Below, piece by piece: positions 22,891-31,649 of a stretch of 64,000 nucleotides of DNA. The DNA comes from Hymenobacter pini (GTDB taxonomy: Bacteria > Bacteroidota > Bacteroidia > Cytophagales > Hymenobacteraceae): positions 124,001 to 188,000 of the forward strand of contig NZ_JAIZZH010000001.1 of assembly GCF_020421205.1 (NCBI RefSeq). Direction: 5' to 3'. Made by a program: the position numbers and the translations under genes. The notes beneath the pieces were generated by a model. It ran no database searches and was not told where the DNA came from. It saw only the letters and a program-made list of their open reading frames with translations. Within the stretch, counting starts at the first letter, position 1. The number at the start of each line of letters is the position of its first letter.

Positions 22891-23697
22891 TTAGTGTTTG
22901 CCCAGGGCCTGGGAGTTGCTGAGGCCAGTACGGTCGTTGAGGGCCCAGCTAAACGAGAGGTATTCCACTTTGGCAGTGAGCAGCACGGGCACGCGGGCGT
23001 AGCGGTTGATAAAAGTAAGTAATTGCTCTTCAGTGCCAAACTCAGCGCTGTAGGCTTCAAATAGACCTGAGAGCTGTACATGCTGGGGTGTAAGCTGATT
23101 TAGTATAGGGTCGTTGAGGAAGCGGCGGGCTTGCTGGTCCAGCTGCTGGTCGAGGCGCTGTCCGTCGTAGGCTTCGGCCAGCAGGGCCGGCCCGGAAGCC
23201 GCGCCGTACATCAGGCCGAAATGCGCACGCGGGTCGTGAAACTGGTTGCGCAGCATTTCCCGCTCAATCTGGTTGAGAGAATACATCTGGCCGCCCACGT
23301 TTACCACCGGCGCTTCCCACGGCGACTTTGTACCGCCCAGCACTTTCACTCGAATATCGTTGATGCTGGCCACGGGATAATACTGGAGCACCAGGTAAGT
23401 AGCCGCGGCATTGTACGTGTTCAGCCAGAAAGCCTCCGTATCGGTAGCCGACCAAGCCGTGGGGTCGGGCTTTACTTTGCGCAGGCTCTGCAGATAAGCC
23501 AACAATCGGTCTTCGTCATCCAGCAACCCTTCGTAGTTCATCCGCCCATCGGTGGTCACGTGGCGGTGTAGGAGCTCGCTCCATGGTTCCTGCAGCCGCT
23601 GTAGCGTGTTGTTGTCTTCGGCAGCAGCCAGCAGGGGCAGTAGCAGAACCGTAACAGCAGCAAACAGGCGGGTTAGCAAGCGGTGTGCAATGGGCAT
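22891..23697 (-). CDS. Exported DUF547 protein lacking the usual cysteines
   Basis: A 268-residue protein with a signal peptide (about residues 1-26). The DUF547 domain is recognisable from FWLNTYNAAATYLVLQYYPV, SPWEAPVVNVGGQMYSLNQI and EREMLRNQFHDPRAHFGLMY. Most DUF547 proteins carry a cysteine motif at the position following HF-L; here that stretch reads MYGAASGPALLAEAY, with no cysteine. The fold resembles a transglutaminase-like protease in some members, so the missing cysteine could mean that catalysis is lost. Role unknown. Confidence 0.85.
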   Translation of the reverse strand: MPIAHRLLTRLFAAVTVLLLPLLAAAEDNNTLQRLQEPWSELLHRHVTTDGRMNYEGLLDDEDRLLAYLQSLRKVKPDPTAWSATDTEAFWLNTYNAAATYLVLQYYPVASINDIRVKVLGGTKSPWEAPVVNVGGQMYSLNQIEREMLRNQFHDPRAHFGLMYGAASGPALLAEAYDGQRLDQQLDQQARRFLNDPILNQLTPQHVQLSGLFEAYSAEFGTEEQLLTFINRYARVPVLLTAKVEYLSFSWALNDRTGLSNSQALGKH

Positions 23698-24057
23698 AAG
23701 GGCGGGCAGGCGGCGGCGGCGAAAGCACTAAAGTACGCAACTGATTGGGAATGCCGGATTTCCGGGAAATCAGCTGTACAACTGAATTAGGATTATTCTA
23801 GATTCAATTGTTTTATCAAAGGTACAGCAATCTACTGTACTTGGCAAAACACAATTATTGATTTGTCGAATTTTGCCTGTTATACTTGCTTTTTACGCAG
23901 TAAATACGCCTTTAGTAGGCTGTCAGCTGTGAAGAAGGCAACAGACTACCGCGCGTATTACTTCCTGACCCGCACAAAGTACAGCACAGTATTCAGGAGC
24001 GCATTGTATCCATGAGCCTAGACTTACCAGTAAGAGGCGAACCGAAACGGCCGGTGG
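23698..24057. other. AT-rich intergenic region without a gene
   Basis: 360 bp between the DUF547 gene and the MOSC gene. It is visibly AT-rich at about 23780-23900. No convincing reading frame, RNA fold or repeat was seen. A TATACTTG motif near 23881 and a TACTTTAG motif on the minus strand just upstream of the DUF547 gene are weak promoter candidates. Confidence 0.5.
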
Positions 24058-24885
24058 TTAGGCCTTGTGACTGACAACCTGGATGGCGTCGCCGATGCGC
24101 AGAATGCCCTGGCCCGGACCGGTTACATTTTGGCCGAACAACACTTTGCTACCCTCGGTGCGGTAAGTGGCCAACGTGCGCAGGGGCTCGCCTTTGGGGC
24201 TTTTCTGAGCGGTGGCGGGGTCAATGGTGGTCAGCACACACCGGCCGCAGCCGCGCACGGCCCGGAAGGTGATTTCGCCGATGGTGAATTGCTCCCAGCC
24301 GTCCTCGGCAAACGCCTCGCCGCCGCTGAAAACCAGGTTAGGCCGGAACCGCTCCATCCCCACGGGCTCCGCCAAACGAGCATTCAGGTCCGCCAGCGCC
24401 TCCTGACCAATGAGCAGGAATGGGTACCCATCAGCGAAGCTCACTAGCTGGCCCTCGGGGTTGCGGGTGGGCTCTACATCGCGCCGCACCATATCCGACA
24501 TGTATACCAGCTTACAGGGCTCACCCAGCGCCTCCGTCAGCCAAGCGTCGCACTCGGGCTTGGCGCGCCAAGCAAATACCATATCATCCCAGATGGTCAC
24601 GAATAGGGTCTTCTCGGGAGTGGCCGTAAAAGGCACGTACAGCGGCAGCAACTCGGGGCGCTGCTGGTGGCTGAGCAGGAACCCATTGTAGGCCGGGGCT
24701 ACCCGCAAGTGAGCCATGGTGGCGGTTTGCCGCTGCGTCATGAATTGGTTCCGCTCGTTCACAATCAGCCACCGCCGGTCGTGGCGCAGGCCACGGGGTT
24801 CCACGGTGGCCTCGGTAAGACGAATGCCACCCAGAGATTTTACCGGGTAGATGTACAGATCGGAGAGCAGGAGAGGAGCAGCCAT
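24058..24885 (-). CDS. MOSC domain protein (YcbX-like)
   Basis: A 275-residue protein. An N-terminal MOSC beta-barrel domain (LSDLYIYPVKSLGGIRLTEA, RHDRRWLIVNERNQFMTQRQ) is followed by the MOSC domain with RFRPNLVFSGGEAFAEDGWE and the conserved-cysteine block VRGCGRCVLTTIDPATA. MOSC proteins bind sulfur or the molybdenum cofactor; the YcbX type reduces N-hydroxylated compounds in E. coli. The likely role is molybdenum-dependent detoxification; no Moco biosynthesis gene adjoins it. A TATCTTTG promoter lies only 4 bp from the ATG, so the transcript may be leaderless. Confidence 0.92.
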   Translation of the reverse strand: MAAPLLLSDLYIYPVKSLGGIRLTEATVEPRGLRHDRRWLIVNERNQFMTQRQTATMAHLRVAPAYNGFLLSHQQRPELLPLYVPFTATPEKTLFVTIWDDMVFAWRAKPECDAWLTEALGEPCKLVYMSDMVRRDVEPTRNPEGQLVSFADGYPFLLIGQEALADLNARLAEPVGMERFRPNLVFSGGEAFAEDGWEQFTIGEITFRAVRGCGRCVLTTIDPATAQKSPKGEPLRTLATYRTEGSKVLFGQNVTGPGQGILRIGDAIQVVSHKA

Positions 24886-24889
24886 TCGG

Positions 24890-24897
24890 CAAAGATA
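24890..24897 (-). promoter_or_regulatory. -7 promoter element immediately before the MOSC start
   Basis: On the minus strand TATCTTTG is an exact TAnnTTTG match. Its 3' end is 4 nt from the ATG at 24885, implying transcription from at or near the start codon. Confidence 0.55.
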
Positions 24898-24955
24898 GGA
24901 GGTGCCCGAAGTAAGCTGAAAATACCGTACTTGGTAACTTCCAAATTGGCCTGCT

Positions 24956-25738
24956 ATGGACCCTGTTTCCCACTCGGTGGAAAGTTGTGTGAACTGTAAC
25001 GCAGCGTTAACAACGGGCCCCTATTGCCCAAACTGTGGGCAGCAGCGCCCGCACCGGCTTACAGTGCCCCATGTGCTGCACGAGCTGGTGCACGTATTCA
25101 CGCACGCCGATAAAAGCATTTTCGGGTACGCCGGGCAAGTGCTGACCCGGCCTGGCAGGATAGTGGCCGATTATCTGCGGGGCCGGCGCAAGCGGTATTT
25201 CAACCCGTTTCAGTTCCTGTTGCTGGCGGTAGGCATCAGCACGCTGCTGGCCACGCAGCTGCATTATTACGAACACGTTGGCACTGCCGTGCAACAGGGC
25301 ATGCTGCGGCAGGGTGTATCGGCGGCGAAGCTGGCTCGGGTAGGAACGTACTTTGCGGGGTTGGGCAAATACTTCAATATATGGTGGCTGCTACTGCTAC
25401 CAGCCCACGCCGGCATAGTACATGCAGCATTCCGGCAGAAGCTCAATTATGCGGAGTCGTTTCTGACCGTGGTAGTGGTCGGCAGCGCATTCCAATTGAT
25501 CCTGTTGCTGGCGTTGCCTACGCTGTTTCTGATAACGGGCCGGGCCCCCGGCAGCAGTACGGGGTTGCTGCAAGGGCTGGTGTATCTGGTGTACTTCGGC
25601 TTGGTAGCCCGCGCCGGGCTGCAGTACACTTGGGCTGGAGCCACAAGCCGGGCACTGCTGGTGAGCGTGGTGGCCGGGAGCTTTAACTTCCTCGTCAACT
25701 ACCTCGCCTTCAACTGGTACGTACACTACATGGGGTAA
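24956..25738 (+). CDS. DUF3667 membrane protein with N-terminal zinc ribbon
   Basis: A 260-residue protein. The N-terminus is a zinc ribbon (CVNCNAALTTGPYCPNCGQ: two CxxC pairs), followed by the family motif RPGRIVADYLRGRRKRYFNP and then about five transmembrane helices (from residue 82). The family is common in Bacteroidota and of unknown function; the ribbon suggests metal or protein binding on the cytoplasmic side. It converges on the YitT gene with only 19 bp between stops. Confidence 0.88.
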   Translation: MDPVSHSVESCVNCNAALTTGPYCPNCGQQRPHRLTVPHVLHELVHVFTHADKSIFGYAGQVLTRPGRIVADYLRGRRKRYFNPFQFLLLAVGISTLLATQLHYYEHVGTAVQQGMLRQGVSAAKLARVGTYFAGLGKYFNIWWLLLLPAHAGIVHAAFRQKLNYAESFLTVVVVGSAFQLILLLALPTLFLITGRAPGSSTGLLQGLVYLVYFGLVARAGLQYTWAGATSRALLVSVVAGSFNFLVNYLAFNWYVHYMG

Positions 25739-25757
25739 AGGAAGCAGGTGAGAAGGG

Positions 25758-26684
25758 CTAGTGCAGCGGGCGTTTCTTGATCATGCCGCCTTTGGTTTCC
25801 TTTACACTGTGCATCACCATAAAGGCGTTGGGGTCCAGCAGTTCCACCTCGGTTTTGAGCTGGGTGAGCTCCAGGCGGGTGATTACCGTGAAAACAATAT
25901 CGATGGCGTTGGGCTGGTGGCCGTGGGTGCCGTAGCCGCCTTTGCCGCTGTACACGGTGGCGCCCCGGCCCAGCTTTTCGGTAATCATGCGCCGAATGGC
26001 GTCGGCCTGGCCCGACATGATGGTAACACCGGTGTATTCTTCCAGGCCATCAATCACAAAGTCGATGGTTTTGGCGGCGGCCAGGTAAGCCAGGATGGAA
26101 TACAGCGCCGTTTCAATAGACAGGATGTAGGCCGCTACGCCGAAGATGATGATGTTGAAGACCAGTACGATGTCGCCGATGGTCATGCTGGATTTTTTGC
26201 TCAAATAGATGGCCATGATTTCGGTGCCATCGAGCACGCCGCCGCCCCGCATGGCCATCCCAATGCCGGCCCCCAGGAAAAACCCGCCAAACACGGAAAC
26301 CAGCAGCTTGTCCTGGGTGATAATGGGGTAGGGAAACAAAGCCAGTACGGCGGCCAGGGCCACAATGCCGATAAGCGTACGAATGGCCACACCGGGGTCG
26401 AGCTGGCGCCAGGCCATGAACACGAACGGCACGTTGAGCACCACAATGAGCACCGGCAGCGGCAGGCCAAACACCTGCACCAGCAGCAGCGAAATACCGG
26501 TTACGCCCCCATCCAGAAAGCCGCCCGGCAGCAGAAAGCTTTCCAGCCCAAAGCCCGCCGACAACACGCCCGTTACCATCAGCAGTGTGTTCACAACCTG
26601 CCGCCGCCACCAGCCCCGGTCATGCACGGGCGGCGGTACAATGGGGGCAGGCGTGGGTGTGGGCTGAGAGGTAGATGGACGCAT
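25758..26684 (-). CDS. YitT family membrane protein (DUF161/DUF2179)
   Basis: A 308-residue protein. A Pro-rich N-terminal tail (about residues 1-25) is followed by five or six transmembrane helices of the YitT/DUF161 type (SFLLPGGFLDGGVTGISLLL, GFFLGAGIGMAMRGGGVLDG, TEIMAIYLSKKSSMTIGDI) and a C-terminal DUF2179 cytoplasmic domain (VTIMSGQADAIRRMITEKLG, RGATVYSGKGGYG). Function unknown; the family is widely spread. The ATG at 26684 is used; 26717 is an in-frame alternative. Confidence 0.9.
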   Translation of the reverse strand: MRPSTSQPTPTPAPIVPPPVHDRGWWRRQVVNTLLMVTGVLSAGFGLESFLLPGGFLDGGVTGISLLLVQVFGLPLPVLIVVLNVPFVFMAWRQLDPGVAIRTLIGIVALAAVLALFPYPIITQDKLLVSVFGGFFLGAGIGMAMRGGGVLDGTEIMAIYLSKKSSMTIGDIVLVFNIIIFGVAAYILSIETALYSILAYLAAAKTIDFVIDGLEEYTGVTIMSGQADAIRRMITEKLGRGATVYSGKGGYGTHGHQPNAIDIVFTVITRLELTQLKTEVELLDPNAFMVMHSVKETKGGMIKKRPLH

Positions 26685-26790
26685 TTTTCGAAGGAACAGG
26701 AGTTGGGGTATAAGCATACGCAGGGCAGCAGTTACTAAAAAAAATACGCCAGTGACGGCGGATGGTTGGGCCCGGCTGCAACCCCGTTCT

Positions 26791-26850
26791 ACGCAACTGC
26801 CCCCGCCACCGGCCTTTTTTACGGACTCGGTAACGGGGGCAGGGTTGCGT
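26791..26850 (-). terminator. Stem-loop after the subtilase gene
   Basis: ACGCAACTGCCCCCG (26791-26805) pairs with 26834-26850 with a 2-nt bulge. A run of six T at 26815-26820 lies in the loop rather than after the stem, so its efficiency as a terminator is doubtful. Confidence 0.45.
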
Positions 26851-26869
26851 CAAACCGCAAAAACCGTGG

Positions 26870-28516
26870 CTATGGCATGGGCTGCTGGGCCAGCTGCACG
26901 GCCCGGTACAGGTTCACAATGCCGCCCGTGCGTGAGAGGTCAGCAAAATCGACGAGCTTGCTGCTGCCGGGCTGGCGCACCTTGGTATGGATGGGCTGCG
27001 CCGACTCCAGAATAATACGCTTAAGCTGAGCGGCCGTGAGCTGCGGGAAGTACGATTTGAGCGTGGCCGCAATGCCCGTAACCACCGGCGAGGCCATGCT
27101 GGTGCCGCTGAGGTTGCCGTATTTGCTGCCGGGCAGGGTGGAGTAAATCTGGTTGCCGGGCGCAAACACGTCTACCTGGGTTTTACCGTAGTTGGAGAAG
27201 TCGGCGGCCAGGGTGGCGTCGTTGGTGCGGGCCGAAGCGCCTACGGTAATCAGGTTGGTAATGCGCTGTCCGTTCTGGAAGTTAGGCGAAGGGTATTGCG
27301 TTACCTGGTCGAGGTTGTTGTTCTCGTTGCCGGCCGAGTGCACCAGCAGTACGCCCTTCTTGTCGGCGTAGCGGATGGCTTCTTCCACGGCCGGGCGCTG
27401 GGGCGAGAAGTACTTGCCAAAACTCATGTTGATGATCTGGGCACCGTTGTCTACGGCGTAGCGGATGGCGTTAGCCACGTCCTTGTCCCGCTCGTCGCCG
27501 TCCGGAATAGCGCGCACCGACATAATCTGCACGTTGGGGGCTACACCCAGAATACCCGCATTGTTTTCCCGGTCGGCCCCGATGATACCAGCCACGTGGG
27601 TGCCGTGCATGGCGTCGGGGCCGGTGGCGTCACGGTTGCCGTAGTTGCGCTGCTGCACGTTGTCGGGCTGGTCGCCCACAATGCTGCGCGGATTAAACTT
27701 CAGATTCAGGCCGTATTCGCGCTGGTCCTTGGTTTCCTGCACGCCCTTTTTCATTTCGGCCAGCACATCTTCCAGCGAGGCAAAGCCGGTTTGCAGAAGC
27801 GTTTGGTACAAGCCCTTGGTTACCTGGCGCAGCTCGGCGTCCTGGGTGGGTGGGTTGCGCAGGGTGGCCGTATCGAGGCGCTGCACGCCTAAGGCCTGTT
27901 TCAGGCCCTCGGAGCCCTGCAGGTTCTCGGCATACGCTTGGCTGAATTGCTGCAACTGCTCGTTGTTTTCTTTCACCTTGGCCTCATAGGCCTTTTTCAC
28001 CTTGATGTACAGGTCATACTCGGCGCGTTTGGCGGCGGGCACGGCGGTGCGGGTTTTGCCTTGGTACAGCGGCTGTAGGCGAGCCAGCAAACGGGTTTCT
28101 TCCAGGGCTTCTTCGTTGATGTTGCGGCCATCGGCCCCGCCCAGGAAATTCCAGCCGTACACGTCGTCCACGTAGCCGTTCTTATCGTCGTCGAGGCCGT
28201 TGCCGGCCACTTCCCGGGGGTTGCGCCACAGCACCCGGCGCAGGTCGGCGTGAGCCGTGTCGATACCGGCATCAATAACGGCTACCAGCACGGGTGTGGA
28301 GGCCTTGCCCTGCAGCAGCTCTTTATACGTACGGTTCACGCTTACGCCCATTATGCCGCCATCCTGCTGGGCATCGAGCAGATACCACTGAGGTGAAGCC
28401 GGAGCAGCCGGAGTGGGGGAAGGCGAAACGGGCGGCGTAGTTTGGGCCGTAGCCAGCACCGGCAGCAACAAGGATAGGCCCAACAAACGCAGGCGCGAGG
28501 GGAAAGAACGAGTCAT
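26870..28516 (-). CDS. Secreted S8 family (subtilisin-like) serine peptidase
   Basis: A 548-residue secreted protease. After a signal peptide (about residues 1-24) and a Pro/Ala/Ser linker, the catalytic triad is Asp82 (VAVIDAGIDTAHAD), His304 (HGTHVAGIIG) and Ser473 (GTSMASPVVTG). The stretch between Asp and His is about 220 residues, against 30-40 in subtilisin; it contains a long charged helical insertion (about residues 130-270). There is no T9SS tail at the C-terminus. The start at 28516 is set by the signal peptide. Confidence 0.93.
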   Translation of the reverse strand: MTRSFPSRLRLLGLSLLLPVLATAQTTPPVSPSPTPAAPASPQWYLLDAQQDGGIMGVSVNRTYKELLQGKASTPVLVAVIDAGIDTAHADLRRVLWRNPREVAGNGLDDDKNGYVDDVYGWNFLGGADGRNINEEALEETRLLARLQPLYQGKTRTAVPAAKRAEYDLYIKVKKAYEAKVKENNEQLQQFSQAYAENLQGSEGLKQALGVQRLDTATLRNPPTQDAELRQVTKGLYQTLLQTGFASLEDVLAEMKKGVQETKDQREYGLNLKFNPRSIVGDQPDNVQQRNYGNRDATGPDAMHGTHVAGIIGADRENNAGILGVAPNVQIMSVRAIPDGDERDKDVANAIRYAVDNGAQIINMSFGKYFSPQRPAVEEAIRYADKKGVLLVHSAGNENNNLDQVTQYPSPNFQNGQRITNLITVGASARTNDATLAADFSNYGKTQVDVFAPGNQIYSTLPGSKYGNLSGTSMASPVVTGIAATLKSYFPQLTAAQLKRIILESAQPIHTKVRQPGSSKLVDFADLSRTGGIVNLYRAVQLAQQPMP

Positions 28517-28849
28517 GAGCGGAAATACGGATACAAACCCCGGTGTACGCAAGCACCGGGCCAAGAGGGTGAAGTCGGGCAGCCGAAGTTACGGAACCAG
28601 CCCGACCCGACCCCGGCCCGGGCGGAGTGAACAGTAACGCACAAGACCATCATACTGAGTCTGCCGAGGCAACATACCGCCAACCTTCGTGAAATACTGA
28701 TCCTGGGCCGACCTGCCGCCTGTCAGGCATGGATTCGGGCTGTATTCCGGAGGGGCATGACATATAAGCGAAGGACGGGTGATGCTGGCGGCTGCAACCT
28801 CCCGCTTCGGCCTCTATCTTTACCGCCCGGCTTCTCAACTGTCCGTTCC
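28517..28849. other. Intergenic region between divergent protease and PIG-L genes
   Basis: 333 bp. No gene is supported. TATCTTTA at 28815-28822 is a good -7 candidate for the plus-strand PIG-L gene. Nothing else recognisable was seen. Confidence 0.5.
28815..28822 (+). promoter_or_regulatory. -7 promoter element for the PIG-L gene
   Basis: TATCTTTA matches seven of eight positions of TAnnTTTG, 28 bp before the ATG at 28850. It supports that start over the in-frame ATG at 28757. Confidence 0.45.
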
Positions 28850-31417
28850 ATGCTCCTTCGCTCCGTTCTGCGCACGGCCCTGCTGGCTGTGATATTCACT
28901 CAGTCACTCATTCGCCCATTGACCGCTGCCGCCCAGGCCCCCAAAACCTGGTCGTCCTCCGAGATTCTGCTGGGGCTCAAGAAGCTGAACGTATTGGGCT
29001 CGGCCCTGTACGTGGCCGCCCACCCCGACGACGAGAACACCCGCCTGATTGCCTACCTCGCCAACGGCCGCCTCGTAGAAACCGGCTACCTCAGCTGCAC
29101 CCGCGGCGACGGGGGCCAGAACCTCATCGGGCCGGAGCTGCGCGAGGGGCTGGGCGTTATTCGCACCCAAGAACTCTTGGCCGCCCGCCGCATCGATGGA
29201 GGCCACCAGTTCTTCACCCGCGCCAACGACTTCGGCTTCTCCAAAACGCCCGAGGAAACCTTCACCATCTGGGACAACGAGCAGGTGCTGGCCGATATGG
29301 TGTGGGTCATCCGCCAGCGCCGTCCCGATGTGATGATTACCCGTTTCCCGCCCGACGGCCGCGCCGGCCACGGCCACCACACGGCCTCGGCCATGCTGGC
29401 CATCGAGGCCTTCTCGGCCGCCGCCGACCCCAAGCGTTTCCCCGAGCAGCTACAATATGTGCAGCCCTGGCAGGCTAAGCGCCTGCTCTGGAACACCGGC
29501 AGCTTCTTCGTGAAGCCCGGCGAGGACATGAGCCAGTACCTGAAGCTCGATGCCGGCGGCTACAACCCGCTGCTGGGGCAGAGCTACGGCGAAATTGCCG
29601 CCCGCAGCCGCTCCCAGCACCGCAGCCAGGGCTTCGGCAGCAGCGCCCAGCGCGGCGAGGCCCTGGAGTATTTCCAGCCCCTGAAAGGCGACAAAGCCAC
29701 CACCGACCTGTTCGAGGGCGTGGATATGACCTGGAACCGGGTGCCCGGCGGCGCGGCCATCGGGAAGATGATTGACGAGGTAATCCGCAAGTACGACCCG
29801 GCTAATCCGTCGGCGAGTGTGGCGGGGCTGCTGAAGGTGCGGGCGGCGTTGGAAAAGCTACCGGTAAGCCTAACCGAACAGTTGTCAATCAATAAATTCT
29901 GGCAAACCGAAAAATTAGCCGAATTGGATGAGCTGATTCGAGTCAGTACAGGACTATTTATTGAGGCAACGGCTGATACTCCTACAGCTCCATTTTTTAA
30001 CAGTAATGTCAAAGGTGGAGCGGATAATATTGTAAACGTCAAAGTCGAAATACTAAATCGTTCCTCAATTCCTGTAGGAGTTTTATCGGTGCAAGGGCTA
30101 CCTAATGACCATGAAGACGTCGGGGATAATAATGTAGCGCATCAGGCAACTGTATTGCCAAATAAGAAAACCAATATCTATATAGGGTACTTCAAAGATG
30201 CACTCCAATCACAGCCTTATTGGCTACTTAAGCCTGGTACGACCGGCATGTACGTGGTAGCGGAACCTCGACAAATTGGCAATGCGGAAAACGATGCTGT
30301 TGCTGCGGTAGATATAAAGATCCAGATACAAGGAGAGTCTATTCAGTACACTGTCCCCGTCCAATACAAAAGCACTGACCCGGTAGAAGGGGAGAAGTAC
30401 CGCCCGCTGACGGTGGTGCCGCCGGTGGCCGTGAACATCGGCGGGCGGGCCTACGTGTTTGCTGATAACCAGCCCAAAACGGTGCCCGTGACGCTGCGGG
30501 CCGGCAAAGCGGGCGTGAAGGGTACTTTGGCCCTAAGCCTGCCGAAAGGCTGGACTGCCGAGCCCACCAGCATCCCCTTCGAGCTGGCCGCCAAAGACGC
30601 CGAGCAGACCGTGCAGTTCCGGGTGCAGCCCGGCGCGGGCGCGGCGGAAGGTAAATCGGAGCTGCGGGCCGTGGCTACCGTGGACGGGCAGGCGTACTCG
30701 CGCGGCTACCAGACCATTGCCTACTCCCACATTCCCACCCAAACCCTGTTCCCCGAAGCCGTGGCCCCGCTGGTGAAGCTAGACCTGCGGCGCAAAGGCC
30801 AGGAAATCGGCTACCTGATGGGGGCTGGCGACGAGGTGCCCGACGCCCTGCGCCAGATTGGCTACACCGTCACCCTGCTCAAGCCCGAGGACATCACCGA
30901 CCAGAACCTGCGCCGCTTCGACGCCGTGGTGCTGGGCGTGCGGGCCTACAACACCCTGGACCGCCTCAAAACCCTGCAGCCCACGCTGCTGCGCTACGTG
31001 GAAAACGGCGGCAACCTGGTGGTGCAGTACGTGGTGAACCGGGGCACGGTGCTGCCGCAAATCGGTCCGTACCCGCTCACCCTCAGCACCGACCGGGTAA
31101 CGGTAGAAAACGCCCCCGTTACCTTCCTCAACCCCACGCAGCCTTTGCTCAACACCCCCAACAAAATCACGAGCAAGGATTTTGAAGGCTGGGTGCAGGA
31201 GCAGGGCCTCTACTACCCCAGCCAGTGGGACCCTAAGTATCAGACCGTGCTGAGCAGCCAGGACCCCGGCGAAACCGCCAAGCAAAGCGCCATCCTGGTA
31301 GCCGACTACGGCAAGGGCCACTACATCTACACCGGCCTTTCGCTGTTCCGGGAGTTGCCCGCCGGCGTGCCCGGCGCCTACCGGCTATTGACGAATATGG
31401 TGTCGTTAGGCAAGTAG
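28850..31417 (+). CDS. Large secreted PIG-L (LmbE-like) deacetylase family protein
   Basis: An 855-residue protein with a signal peptide. The PIG-L domain lies at about residues 40-230, with the metal motif AHPDDEN and the third ligand GHGHHTASA. C-terminal beta-rich domains follow, with a NPAPF-like region around 490-620 and a ThuA/glutamine-amidotransferase-like domain at about 640-850 (VVLGVRAYNTLDRLKTLQPT, GGNLVVQYVVN). The family deacetylates N-acetyl sugars. The DNA of residues about 344-507 (29880-30370) is far AT-richer than the rest (22 G/C per 60 bases from 30001, against 48 of 60 from 29341). The frame stays open, so the gene is probably a functional mosaic. The 3' end carries TAGCGCGCAGCT over the stop codon. 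Confidence 0.9.
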   Translation: MLLRSVLRTALLAVIFTQSLIRPLTAAAQAPKTWSSSEILLGLKKLNVLGSALYVAAHPDDENTRLIAYLANGRLVETGYLSCTRGDGGQNLIGPELREGLGVIRTQELLAARRIDGGHQFFTRANDFGFSKTPEETFTIWDNEQVLADMVWVIRQRRPDVMITRFPPDGRAGHGHHTASAMLAIEAFSAAADPKRFPEQLQYVQPWQAKRLLWNTGSFFVKPGEDMSQYLKLDAGGYNPLLGQSYGEIAARSRSQHRSQGFGSSAQRGEALEYFQPLKGDKATTDLFEGVDMTWNRVPGGAAIGKMIDEVIRKYDPANPSASVAGLLKVRAALEKLPVSLTEQLSINKFWQTEKLAELDELIRVSTGLFIEATADTPTAPFFNSNVKGGADNIVNVKVEILNRSSIPVGVLSVQGLPNDHEDVGDNNVAHQATVLPNKKTNIYIGYFKDALQSQPYWLLKPGTTGMYVVAEPRQIGNAENDAVAAVDIKIQIQGESIQYTVPVQYKSTDPVEGEKYRPLTVVPPVAVNIGGRAYVFADNQPKTVPVTLRAGKAGVKGTLALSLPKGWTAEPTSIPFELAAKDAEQTVQFRVQPGAGAAEGKSELRAVATVDGQAYSRGYQTIAYSHIPTQTLFPEAVAPLVKLDLRRKGQEIGYLMGAGDEVPDALRQIGYTVTLLKPEDITDQNLRRFDAVVLGVRAYNTLDRLKTLQPTLLRYVENGGNLVVQYVVNRGTVLPQIGPYPLTLSTDRVTVENAPVTFLNPTQPLLNTPNKITSKDFEGWVQEQGLYYPSQWDPKYQTVLSSQDPGETAKQSAILVADYGKGHYIYTGLSLFRELPAGVPGAYRLLTNMVSLGK

Positions 31418-31472
31418 CGCGCAGCTTTAGAACTATACTACATATTTCAGGCTGCAGGCTAGAGCTAAAAAG

Positions 31473-31610
31473 CTAGTTCCCCTCCTTGGAAAGGAGGGGT
31501 TAGGGGTGGTTGACCTCGCGTTAGAACAGTGTTTAGTTCTATTTCTAGTTCTAGTCATCGTTCAACGAATCAACCACCCCTAGCCCCTCCTTTCCAAGGA
31601 GGGGAACTAG
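31473..31610. repeat. 41-bp inverted repeat, CCCCTCC-type REP-like element
   Basis: Arms 31473-31513 and 31570-31610 are complementary over 41 bp with one mismatch, and each arm also has an internal hairpin (CCCCTCC TTGGAAA GGAGGGG). The outer part contains GGGGTGGTTGA. From memory, sequences of this kind recur in many bacterial genomes as dispersed palindromic repeats, but this needs a search. The 56-bp spacer contains AGAAC/GTTCT pairs. It lies between the PIG-L and PAP2 genes, both on the plus strand. Confidence 0.85.
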
Positions 31611-31649
31611 TTTCTGGCTTTAATTCACGTCTAAAGTTACAGTGTTCCT

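Noticed and set aside
25761..26738. Long open reading frame antisense to the YitT gene
   Set aside because: His/Gln-rich low-complexity translation typical of a shadow frame in GC-rich DNA.
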